A DNA stretch of 44,608 nucleotides from ZC4RG30 sp964455685 (GTDB lineage Bacteria > Pseudomonadota > Gammaproteobacteria > Steroidobacterales > Steroidobacteraceae), in assembly GCA_964455685.1 (NCBI GenBank), contig CAYVZE010000014.1, positions 1 through 44,608 of the forward strand. The letters run 5' to 3'. Under the pieces are notes generated by a model. That model had not been told where the DNA came from and did not search any database. It saw only the letters and a program-made list of their open reading frames with translations. Positions within the stretch are counted from its first letter, which is position 1, and each line of letters begins with the position of its first letter. Below, piece by piece: positions 7,444-14,769 of this stretch. A program made the position numbers and the translations under genes.

Positions 7444-9987
7444 ATGAACAGGACCAATCTCGCGTGGTCGCCGGTCGCCTTGGCCGTCGCCGCCCTCCTC
7501 GCGCCGCAGGCCCAGGCCGCCGGCGCGCAGGCGCAGCATGCACCAGGGCAGGAGCTGGAGCAGATCATCGTGACCGGGACGCGGCGCGCCGAACGCACCG
7601 TGCTCGAATCAAGCGTGCCCATCGATGTCGTGTCGGACGAGGATCTGGAGAAGACGGCCTCGGCCGACCTGAACACCAAGCTGCAGGCGCTGGTGCCATC
7701 CTTCAACGTGCGACGGATCCCGACGGCCGACGGGTCGATCTTCGTCAGGCCGGCGTCGCTGCGCAATCTCTCTCCCGACCACACGCTGGTGCTGGTCGAC
7801 GGCAAGCGCTTCCACCGCTCGGCCTTCGTCGACGTGACGGCGCGCGGCGCGCAGGCGGTGAACCTGCTGGTGCTGCCCTCGGGCGCGTTCAAGCGCACCG
7901 AGGTGCTGCGCGACGGCGCGGCGGCGCAGTACGGCTCGGATGCCATCGCCGGCGTGATCAACTTCATCCCGCGCGACGAGCCTGGCACCGATGCGTGGGT
8001 GCATTTTGGCGAGTTCACCAAGGGCGATGGCCGCAGCCTGCAGGCGGGCCTGTCCCATGGCATCGCCTTCGGCGAGCGTGGCAGCCTCAATGTCTCGGCC
8101 GAATACGTCGATGGCGGCGCCAGCAACAACGGCATCCAGCGCGCTGATGCGGCGGCCATCGCCGCGCAGGGCGAGCCCTGGGCGAGCGCCGTGCGTTCCA
8201 TCGGCAGGGTGGTACAGCGCTACGGCCTGCCCGATCTCACCAGCAGGAAGCTGTTCGTGAACGCTCGTTACGGGCTGTCCGGCAGCGCCGAGCTGTATGC
8301 CTTCGGCAATCTCTACGACGACAGTGGCGTGGCGGACTTCAACTACCGGCCCTCGCTGACCGTCACCGGCCCGGATGCGGACGGCAACATCGTCACCTTC
8401 GCGCGCAATGGCGGGTACAACCTCAAGGCCAACGGCAAGCACTCCATTTACCAGACGGATGGCTCGGACGCCTCCGGAAGCTGGTCGGCCATCGATCCGG
8501 ATTTCAACCTGCTCGACATCTATCCCGGCGGCTTCACGCCACGGTTCGGGTCCGACACCCGCGACTACAGCTTCGCCGCCGGCATCCGCGGCACGCTCGG
8601 CCAGAACCTGGACTGGGACTTCTCCGCTTCGGTCGGCAGCAACCGCATCGACTACTGGCTGAAGGAGTCGATCAACCTGTCGCTGGGCTCGCGGTCGCCG
8701 ACCCAGTTCGAGAACGGCGGGCGGGAGCAGCGCGAGCAGACCGTGAACCTGGACCTCGTGTACCAGTGGAACACCGCGCTCGCACGGCCCGTCAACGTGG
8801 CGTTCGGGGCGGAGTTCCGCCGCGAGGAGTTCCGCATCATCGCCGGCGAGGAGGCCTCCTGGGTCGTGGGACCGCTGCGCGACCTCTCGCCGGGATCCAA
8901 CGGCTTCCCGGGCGCGCATCCAGCGACGGCCGGCGCGTGGGACAGCCACGACTTCGCCGCCTACCTGGACCTGGACCTCGACCTCACCGACCGGCTCAAC
9001 GTGGGTGTTGCAGGCCGCTTCGAGGACTACTCGCTGTTCGGTTCCACTACCAATGGCAAGCTGTCGGCGCGCTTCAGGTTCAGCGACGCGTTGAGCATCC
9101 GCGGCGCGGTCAGCACGGGCTTTCGCGCGCCCACCCCGGGACAGCAGTACCTGCAGAACATCGGCCAGAACCCCAACCTGGACCCGTTGATCCCGCGGTC
9201 GGTGGACGTGCGCGCGCAGCTGCCTTCGAACTCCCAGGCCGCGGCGCTGTTCGGCGGCCGCCCGCTGGAGCCGGAGACCTCGGTGAACCTGAGCGCCGGC
9301 CTGGTGCTGCAGCCCGTGCCCGGGCTGTCGGTCACCCTGGATGCCTACCGGATCGACGTGGATGACCGCATCGGCCTTTCCTCGGACTTCGAGCTCACCG
9401 ACGCGCAGCGTGCGCAGCTGGTGGCCGCCAACGTGCCGCTGGCCAACGAGCTGACCCATGTGCGCTTCTACACCAACAGCTTCGACACCCGCACCACCGG
9501 CGTGGACCTGGTGGGCAACTGGCGCCTGCCGGCGGGGCCGGGACGCCTGGTGCTCACCTGGGCCGGCAACTACAACCGTACCAGGTACCGCAGGTTCGAT
9601 CCCGCGCTGCTGAACGAGCCCACCCGCGTCGGGTTCCTGCGCACCCTCCCGCGTACCAGCGGCAGCGTCTCGGCCGACTATGAGGTCGGCGCCTGGAACC
9701 TCACCGGACGACTGCGGCATTTCGGTAAGTGGATCTACGTGGCGAACACCACGCCGACGAATCCCGTGTACGAGGACATTGGTGCAGAGACCTTCGTCGA
9801 CCTGGTAGGCAGCTACGCCTTCAACGAGCGCGTGCGGCTCACGGTGGGCGTGGAGAACCTGCTGGATAACTACATCCAGCGCGCGCAGCTGGTCACGGTG
9901 CGCAACAACGGCCGCCTGTATCCCGGTGGCGCGCCGTACGAGAACGATGGCCGGCACGTGTTCACGCGCGTCGGCATCCATTTCTGA
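7444..9987 (+). CDS. TonB-dependent outer-membrane receptor (second)
   Basis: An 847-residue TonB-dependent receptor unrelated in detail to the preceding one. It has a signal peptide (MNRTNLAWSPVALAVAALLA, cleaved near AQAA), a TonB-box region LEQIIVTGTRRAE, and a well-conserved plug with VDGKRFHRSAFVDV, RTEVLRDGAAAQYGSDAIAG and GVINFIPRD. The barrel ends in VFTRVGIHF with a terminal phenylalanine, the normal signal for barrel assembly. The ATG is preceded by AGGGAGC. It is separated from the first receptor by 288 bases and followed by a strong hairpin, so it is probably transcribed alone. The plug signature is typical of the large receptor class with many substrates, so the ligand is unknown. 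Confidence 0.94.
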   Translation: MNRTNLAWSPVALAVAALLAPQAQAAGAQAQHAPGQELEQIIVTGTRRAERTVLESSVPIDVVSDEDLEKTASADLNTKLQALVPSFNVRRIPTADGSIFVRPASLRNLSPDHTLVLVDGKRFHRSAFVDVTARGAQAVNLLVLPSGAFKRTEVLRDGAAAQYGSDAIAGVINFIPRDEPGTDAWVHFGEFTKGDGRSLQAGLSHGIAFGERGSLNVSAEYVDGGASNNGIQRADAAAIAAQGEPWASAVRSIGRVVQRYGLPDLTSRKLFVNARYGLSGSAELYAFGNLYDDSGVADFNYRPSLTVTGPDADGNIVTFARNGGYNLKANGKHSIYQTDGSDASGSWSAIDPDFNLLDIYPGGFTPRFGSDTRDYSFAAGIRGTLGQNLDWDFSASVGSNRIDYWLKESINLSLGSRSPTQFENGGREQREQTVNLDLVYQWNTALARPVNVAFGAEFRREEFRIIAGEEASWVVGPLRDLSPGSNGFPGAHPATAGAWDSHDFAAYLDLDLDLTDRLNVGVAGRFEDYSLFGSTTNGKLSARFRFSDALSIRGAVSTGFRAPTPGQQYLQNIGQNPNLDPLIPRSVDVRAQLPSNSQAAALFGGRPLEPETSVNLSAGLVLQPVPGLSVTLDAYRIDVDDRIGLSSDFELTDAQRAQLVAANVPLANELTHVRFYTNSFDTRTTGVDLVGNWRLPAGPGRLVLTWAGNYNRTRYRRFDPALLNEPTRVGFLRTLPRTSGSVSADYEVGAWNLTGRLRHFGKWIYVANTTPTNPVYEDIGAETFVDLVGSYAFNERVRLTVGVENLLDNYIQRAQLVTVRNNGRLYPGGAPYENDGRHVFTRVGIHF

Positions 9988-10002
9988 GAACCGGCCGCTG
10001 AA

Positions 10003-10042
10003 AGCGCAAACGGCTCACCCTCGCGGGTGAGCCGTTTGCGCT
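10003..10042. terminator. Perfect 18-bp stem-loop between convergent genes
   Basis: The left arm AGCGCAAACGGCTCACCC (10003-10020) is matched exactly by the right arm GGGTGAGCCGTTTGCGCT (10025-10042) around a TCGC loop. It lies 15 bases after the second receptor stop codon, between genes that converge, so it can end transcripts from both sides. There is no downstream T run on either strand. The remaining 180 bases to the next gene hold two short inverted repeats (AATCGG/CCGATT near 10153-10171, and GGATGCA/TGCATCC at 10190-10211) and nothing else I can name. Confidence 0.75.
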
Positions 10043-10221
10043 GGAACTGGTGGCCTCTCAGAGTCCGGCAACAGCGCTTGTTGGCGGGTCGACGGAATCA
10101 CCCGAGGGCCGGAGTCCAAAGTAGCTTCTTTGCGCGCCGGTGTGAAGTCACAAATCGGTTACCGGCCGATTAAATTCCTGTGGTGGTATGGATGCATCAA
10201 GTGTTGCATCCAGGCAGCGGA

Positions 10222-10659
10222 TCATTGCCCGCCGGGCACGGGCGGCAGCGGCGCGGCGTTGCCGCCGGGACCCTCGGCGCCGGTGGATCCGCTGAAGAAC
10301 ACGCGGCCATCGGGCAGTGTGACGCGCTGGCCGTCTATCACCCGCTTGCCGCTGCGCGCCAGGTAGCCGTCGACCACCAGCGTGTCGCCGACCTTCACGT
10401 CGCCCTTGTTGAAGCCGCGGCGGGACAGCGCACCGGGACCGGCGCCTTCCACCGACCAGGTGGTCACCTCGCCATTGCTGCCCTTCACCTCGAGCACGAA
10501 GTGCGCGTGCGGGTTCACCCATTCGACTTTCACCAGCTTGCCCACGAGGCGGATGGGGCGGTTCGCGTCGTACATCGCCGCGAAGGAGTGGTGCGCGTGG
10601 GCCGGCACCAGCGGGGTGAGCGCGGCGGCGACCAGGTAGAGGAATCTGCTGCGTGCCAT
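10222..10659 (-). CDS. Secreted DUF6152 family protein (paralogue 1)
   Basis: A 145-residue exported protein of the uncharacterised DUF6152 family. A signal peptide (MARSRFLYLVAAALTPLVPA) ends at AHA, so the mature protein should begin with HHSFAAMYD. Further conserved features are RLVGKLVKVEWVNPHAHF, TTWSVEG, and a C-terminal RVTLPDGRVFF followed by a Gly/Pro-rich tail. A paralogue at 16949-17380 shares the HHSFA start, the LVGK stretch and NPH. The two adjacent histidines at the mature N-terminus invite comparison with copper-binding N-terminal sites, but this is inference. It is transcribed divergently from a secreted lipoprotein gene of a family that also accompanies the other paralogue. 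An ATG at 10668 is an alternative start. Confidence 0.85.
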   Translation of the reverse strand: MARSRFLYLVAAALTPLVPAHAHHSFAAMYDANRPIRLVGKLVKVEWVNPHAHFVLEVKGSNGEVTTWSVEGAGPGALSRRGFNKGDVKVGDTLVVDGYLARSGKRVIDGQRVTLPDGRVFFSGSTGAEGPGGNAAPLPPVPGGQ

Positions 10660-10733
10660 GGACGGCATCGTGGCGCGGGCGGGCCGCGGCAACAAATTCC
10701 ATTGCAGCATGTGTCATAGCGACTTCGCCCAAG

Positions 10734-10749
10734 GCGCATCGCGATGCGC
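10734..10749. promoter_or_regulatory. Perfect 16-bp palindrome between divergent genes
   Basis: GCGCATCGCGATGCGC is a perfect palindrome located between the divergent DUF6152 and lipoprotein genes, about 43 bases before the lipoprotein start. Its place suggests an operator for a dimeric regulator acting on one or both genes. No clear -35/-10 pair could be assigned around it, and GC-rich palindromes also occur by chance. Confidence 0.35.
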
Positions 10750-10791
10750 AGGTACGATGCCGTGTCATTCACATCATGGGATTCGAAAGAG

Positions 10792-11784
10792 ATGGCAGCT
10801 GTTCGTGGCAGTGCGTGGCTGGCAGGCCTGTGCCTGGCTTCGACACTGGTGGCCGGCTGCGGCCGCACCGAGGCGGTGGGCCAGCAAGCCTCCGCGGCCG
10901 ACGTGCTGCTGGGCCGTCCCTGGACCGGTGCCACCCGGCCCACGCCCCGGGACGCGGAAGGAAGGCCGCTGTTCACCGGCTACTGGAAGCTGCTGCGTGA
11001 GGAAGGCAAGCCGGACGGCAACCTCGGCAAGGACCGCCCGGGATTCCAGCTGCCGTATTCGCAGGCCGGCCGGCAGATGCTGGAATTCAATCGCACGCAG
11101 ACCATCGACCCGGAGGCCCGCTGCCTGATCAGCGGCAATCCGCGCCTGACCACCAGCGTGCTGCCGTTCGAGATCCTGCACACGCCGAAGCGGCTGGCCT
11201 TCTTCTACTACCTGGGCTGGCACCGCTGGGTGTGGCTGGACGGGCGGGAGCCCGAAGAGGACCCGGATCCGCGCTACCTGGGCAACAACGTGGGCCACTG
11301 GGAGGGCGATACGCTGGTGATCCATTCCCACGGCTTCAAGGACAGCGCCGACGGCAAGTTCTGGCTGGATGACAACGCCAACCCGCAGAGCTCCGCCGCC
11401 ACCATCGTGGAGCGCTGGACGCGACCAGACTACCACCACCTGCAGGTGACGCTCACCTACACCGATCCCGTCTACTACACCGAGCCGATCGAGTACTCGC
11501 GCCGCTGGGTGCTGGCGGCGCCGGGGGAGACGCTGCCGGAGTTTTCCTGCGAATGGAACACGCCCTGGGTGCTGCAGCACCTGGAGCCGGGCCCGGGCCG
11601 CATCGGGCCCGATGGCAACCGCGGCTTCGGCCCGGACGGCGAAGTGGTGCCGGACCTGCCGCTGGGCGCGGTGGACGGCCGCGACTCGCGCGGCACCGGC
11701 TACTGGCTGTACCGGCGCAACAAACCCAAGCCCTCCGACCCGCCGCCGGAACTGGCGGCTGGCGCGGGCGCCCCTGTGGAGTGA
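10792..11784 (+). CDS. Putative lipoprotein of an uncharacterised secreted family (member 1)
   Basis: A 330-residue protein with a lipoprotein signal (MAAVRGSAWLAGLCLASTLV then AGC). I recognise it as part of a large uncharacterised secreted family, common in acidobacteria and some gammaproteobacteria, that often neighbours DUF6152 genes. Visible landmarks are DAEGRPLFTGYWKLLREEGK, IDPEARCLISGNPR, VGHWEGDTLVIHSHGF, FWLDDNANPQS, IVERWTRPDYHHLQVTLTYT and PEFSCEWN. Apart from the lipobox it keeps two cysteines that recur in both other members in this window. It is followed after seven bases by a close paralogue, so the two are a tandem duplication in one operon. The start is chosen for the signal peptide. 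Confidence 0.85.
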   Translation: MAAVRGSAWLAGLCLASTLVAGCGRTEAVGQQASAADVLLGRPWTGATRPTPRDAEGRPLFTGYWKLLREEGKPDGNLGKDRPGFQLPYSQAGRQMLEFNRTQTIDPEARCLISGNPRLTTSVLPFEILHTPKRLAFFYYLGWHRWVWLDGREPEEDPDPRYLGNNVGHWEGDTLVIHSHGFKDSADGKFWLDDNANPQSSAATIVERWTRPDYHHLQVTLTYTDPVYYTEPIEYSRRWVLAAPGETLPEFSCEWNTPWVLQHLEPGPGRIGPDGNRGFGPDGEVVPDLPLGAVDGRDSRGTGYWLYRRNKPKPSDPPPELAAGAGAPVE

Positions 11785-11791
11785 ACCGGAC

Positions 11792-12685
11792 ATGCGTGCA
11801 GCAAGACTGATCGCCGCGGCGGTGGCGCTGGCCGTCGCTGCTTCGTCTGCGACGTCACAGCAGGCTACCCAGCCGCTGGGCGCGGAGGAGCTGACCTCGT
11901 CCCTGATGCGCGGCGAGCCCTACCAGGGGCCGTCGCTGCCGGCGCCGCGGGGGCTCGACGGCAAGCCGGACTTCACCGGTTTCTGGCGGCCGGTGCGCGA
12001 GCCGGGCAAGCCCGGCGGCAACCTCGGCAAGGACTTCCCCGGCTTCGCGCTGCCCTTCACGGAGGAGGGCAGGCGTGCGGTGCTGTACTCGCAGAACCAC
12101 ACCGTGGACCCGGAGGCGCTGTGCATCCTCGGGGGCATCCCGCGCCACAACGGCAGCGGCCTGCCTTTCGAAGTGCTGCACACGCCGGGCCGCATCGCCT
12201 TCACCTACAACTACAACACCAGCCGTCGCATCAGCATCGATGGCCGGCTGCGGCCGGACCCGCGCGCGCCGCGCCGCTACTTCGGCACCGCGGCGGCGCG
12301 CTGGGAAGGCGACACGCTGGTCATCGAGACCATCCGCCTGTTCGACAGCTCGCACGACCGCATCTGGCTCGACGAGAACGGCAATCCCACCAGCGACGAC
12401 ACGCGCGTGATCGAGCGCTGGACGCGACCGGACCGGCATCACCTGAAGCTGTCGATGCGGGTGGAGGATCCGCGCTACTACAGCCGGCCAATCCTGTTCG
12501 ACCGCACCTGGACGCTGGCGTCGGAGGGGCTGGGGCAGCAGGAGTACGCCTGCAACGAGGAGAACCTGGCGGTGGACAACATCGGCCCGGGCGCGGGCGT
12601 GATCGGGCCGGACGGGAATCGCGGCTACGGCAAGCCGGCGCCGCTGCCGGAGGTTCCGCCCGGGCCGGAAGCCTACGGGCTGTAG
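11792..12685 (+). CDS. Secreted protein of the same uncharacterised family (member 2)
   Basis: A 297-residue exported protein with a normal Sec signal (MRAARLIAAAVALAVAASSA) and no lipobox. It is the tandem paralogue of the gene before it, sharing the pattern DGKPDFTGFWRPVREPGKPG, GNLGKDFPGFALPF, VDPEALCILGGIPR, WEGDTLVIETIRLF, IWLDENGNPTSDDTRVIERW and GPDGNRGYGK. Two cysteines (in EALCIL and EYACNEEN) align with those of members 1 and 3. A ribosome site GGAG lies just inside the end of the previous gene. It converges on the TlpA-like gene with a 24-base gap. Function unknown; a beta-rich periplasmic fold is likely from its alternating pattern. Confidence 0.85.
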   Translation: MRAARLIAAAVALAVAASSATSQQATQPLGAEELTSSLMRGEPYQGPSLPAPRGLDGKPDFTGFWRPVREPGKPGGNLGKDFPGFALPFTEEGRRAVLYSQNHTVDPEALCILGGIPRHNGSGLPFEVLHTPGRIAFTYNYNTSRRISIDGRLRPDPRAPRRYFGTAAARWEGDTLVIETIRLFDSSHDRIWLDENGNPTSDDTRVIERWTRPDRHHLKLSMRVEDPRYYSRPILFDRTWTLASEGLGQQEYACNEENLAVDNIGPGAGVIGPDGNRGYGKPAPLPEVPPGPEAYGL

Positions 12686-12709
12686 GCTTGCGGCGCGGGC
12701 GGGAGGATC

Positions 12710-14032
12710 TCAGCGACGAACCGCCGACAGGCGGGCGTCGGCGGGCGCTTCCTCGGCGAGCAGCTGCTCGATGCGGCTGGTGAATTCCTTGTCCTGCCGC
12801 TTGTAGAACTCGCCTGCCGAGGGCGAGGCGAAACCGGCATGCACGGCCCGCACGGTGCCGTCGCGGCCGATGAACACCGTGGCCGGCCAGGTGTTGAGGT
12901 TCAGCAGCTGCGGCACCTTCTCCCACATTTCCTCAGGGGCACCGGCCTGCAGGTAGGGATAGGTCACGCCGTACTGCTTCACGAAGGCACGGGCACGCTG
13001 CAGCGATTCCTGCTGCTCCACCTCCTCGAAATTCAGTGCCACGATGGAGAGGCCGCGGTCGCGGTACTTGCGGTCCAGCTCCACCAGGTACTGCGCCTCG
13101 TCATGGCAGTTCGGGCACCAGGTTCCGGTGACGATGGCCAGGATCACGTTGCCCTTGAAGAAGGGATCGTCCTGGGTGCGCAGCTGGCCATCCAGGTCGG
13201 GGAAGGCGAAGGTGAACTTCTCGTTCGGGTCACGCGGCACGGTGTGGGTGAGGTGGTTAGCCGGTTCCGGGAAACCCTTCTCGCGCGCGACCTCGGGGCG
13301 GTACGCGACCAGCGTGGGCGCGTAGCGGCCATCCGGGGCGGAGGCATAGGCGTTCTCGGTGGCGGCGCCCGGGCGGTCCACGCGCTGCTGGATCTCCAGC
13401 GTGCCGGCAGCCGTCGGGGTGACCACGATCACGCCGGGACGCGAGCCGTCGTAGTGCGACAGCACCCACTTGCCGTCCTTGAACACGCCGCTGTAGGCCC
13501 CGGTGTCGCCATCGACGCGCAGGATGGTGGCGGCTACTTCGGCGCCCTTCTGCTCGACGATGAAGCGGAAGGCCTTCTCGCCCTTGGAGGAAGGGGCAGA
13601 CAGCGGGATCTCCCACACGCCCGCGATCACCGGGGCGGGCGCGGCGGCGACCCTGGCGTAAGCCTCGGCGTCGTGGCGCGTGGCGACGAAGTCGTAGTCG
13701 GCGCTGCTGCCGCGGTTCTGCGAGCGCACCTCGCCCACCAGCCGGCCGTCCTCCAGGCGGGCCTCGATGGTGGTCAGGTAGTGCTCGATCTCCAGCCGCA
13801 ACCGGCCGTCGCGGTAGCTGGCGCTGGTGGTGTACTCGTAGGGGCGGAAGCCGTCGTACAGCGTGCCCTTGAGCGTGTCGCCCTCGCCGCTGATGTCCAG
13901 GCGGAAGGGAATGGAGTCCTGCCCGCGCACCAGCTGCGCGTCCCAGCGACCGGATATTGCAGGATCGGCGAATGCCACCGTGCTGCCTGCCAGCAGCACG
14001 GCCATCGCGGATGCCATCGACCAGGGTTTCAT
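12710..14032 (-). CDS. TlpA-like thioredoxin-fold oxidoreductase with long N-terminal region
   Basis: A 440-residue exported protein with signal peptide MKPWSMASAMAVLLAGSTVA cleaved near AFA. The C-terminal part (about 275-430) is a TlpA/AhpC-type thioredoxin fold with the active site GTWCPNC (Cys306, Cys309) and the cis-proline region NTWPATVFIGRDG. These domains reduce or oxidise thiols in the periplasm, often for cytochrome c maturation. The first 275 residues are beta-rich, repetitive in style (ISGRWDAQLVRGQ near 26, IAGVWEIPLSAPSSKG near 136) and of unknown function. The start is set by the ribosome site GGGAGGA. It lies between secreted proteins with conserved cysteines and two cytochromes, which could be its clients. 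Confidence 0.88.
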   Translation of the reverse strand: MKPWSMASAMAVLLAGSTVAFADPAISGRWDAQLVRGQDSIPFRLDISGEGDTLKGTLYDGFRPYEYTTSASYRDGRLRLEIEHYLTTIEARLEDGRLVGEVRSQNRGSSADYDFVATRHDAEAYARVAAAPAPVIAGVWEIPLSAPSSKGEKAFRFIVEQKGAEVAATILRVDGDTGAYSGVFKDGKWVLSHYDGSRPGVIVVTPTAAGTLEIQQRVDRPGAATENAYASAPDGRYAPTLVAYRPEVAREKGFPEPANHLTHTVPRDPNEKFTFAFPDLDGQLRTQDDPFFKGNVILAIVTGTWCPNCHDEAQYLVELDRKYRDRGLSIVALNFEEVEQQESLQRARAFVKQYGVTYPYLQAGAPEEMWEKVPQLLNLNTWPATVFIGRDGTVRAVHAGFASPSAGEFYKRQDKEFTSRIEQLLAEEAPADARLSAVRR

Positions 14033-14337
14033 TGAGTGTCCTCCCGACTTGATTGGCGGAAAACAGTGGCCAGTGGGCTGTATACCCTCGCCATGCCGTG
14101 GCACCTCATGATGTTTCGGCGCTGCATATAGCCATCCGGACGCGAGCCGTGCAGATCCGCCGGGTCGTATTCCGCTCAACGGCGTCGGCTGGCAGCCCTG
14201 ATTCCGGCCGCGGCATGTCCCGGGCGGCAGTCAGTGCCGGCCGTTCATGAGCGCGTCCAACAATTCATAAGCGGGGCGGCCCCTGCGGGCCGGCGCCTGG
14301 CCTACATTCACCCCGGGCAGAGAAAGCTGGAAGGTCC
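14033..14337. other. Divergent intergenic region between TlpA-like and cytochrome genes
   Basis: About 305 bases without a gene. On the minus strand a TATACA about 60 bases before the TlpA-like gene (near 14085-14090) could be a -10 element but has no good -35. On the plus strand only the ribosome site of the cytochrome gene (GGAAGG) is clear. A short palindrome TGCCACGGCA lies near 14093-14102. I see no RNA gene or open reading frame worth naming here. Confidence 0.4.
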
Positions 14338-14769
14338 ATGGCGAGATTGCGCGTGACAGTCCTTGCGCTGGTGGCCGGTGTGCTGGCCGCCGTGGTGTCC
14401 GCGCACGAATCCGGCGCGGCGGCAGGCGATGCCGCAGCCCGCCCCGGGCGCCCCGTGAACCTGAAGGTGCTGCGCAAGGACATTGCGCCGGCGCGCCTGG
14501 AGCGGCTGATGAAGCGCTACGAGCGCGAGCTGGGCGTGACCTGCAGCTACTGCCACGTGGAGAACCGTGACACGGGCGAGCTCGATTACGTCTCGGACGA
14601 AAACCCGAAGAAGGAAACGGCGCGGATCATGATCGCCATGCTCGATGAGATCAACGAACGCCACCTGGCGCAGCTGGGCGGCGACCAGCGTTACGCGGCG
14701 GATGTCTCCTGTGGCAGCTGCCACCAGGGCCGCGCCAACCCGCCGGTGTGGGAGGCGCGACGGCGATGA
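14338..14769 (+). CDS. Small c-type cytochrome resembling the reaction-centre cytochrome family
   Basis: A 143-residue exported protein with a signal peptide (to about residue 22) and two haem-attachment motifs, CSYCH (69-73) and CGSCH (125-129). The pattern NLKVLRKDIAPARLERLMK, then YERELGVTCSYCHVEN, then a DENPKKETARIMIAMLDEIN helix, resembles the cytochrome subunit family of photosynthetic reaction centres (CytoC_RC), of which many short versions exist in non-phototrophs. It should carry electrons in the periplasm. The ribosome site is GGAAGG, and its stop overlaps the next gene by four bases (ATGA), so the two haem proteins are made together. Its redox partner is unknown. Confidence 0.88.
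   Translation: MARLRVTVLALVAGVLAAVVSAHESGAAAGDAAARPGRPVNLKVLRKDIAPARLERLMKRYERELGVTCSYCHVENRDTGELDYVSDENPKKETARIMIAMLDEINERHLAQLGGDQRYAADVSCGSCHQGRANPPVWEARRR

Noticed and set aside
7609..9981. 790-codon open frame on the minus strand opposite the second TonB receptor
   Set aside because: Shadow of a conserved receptor gene; no signal, motif or ribosome site.
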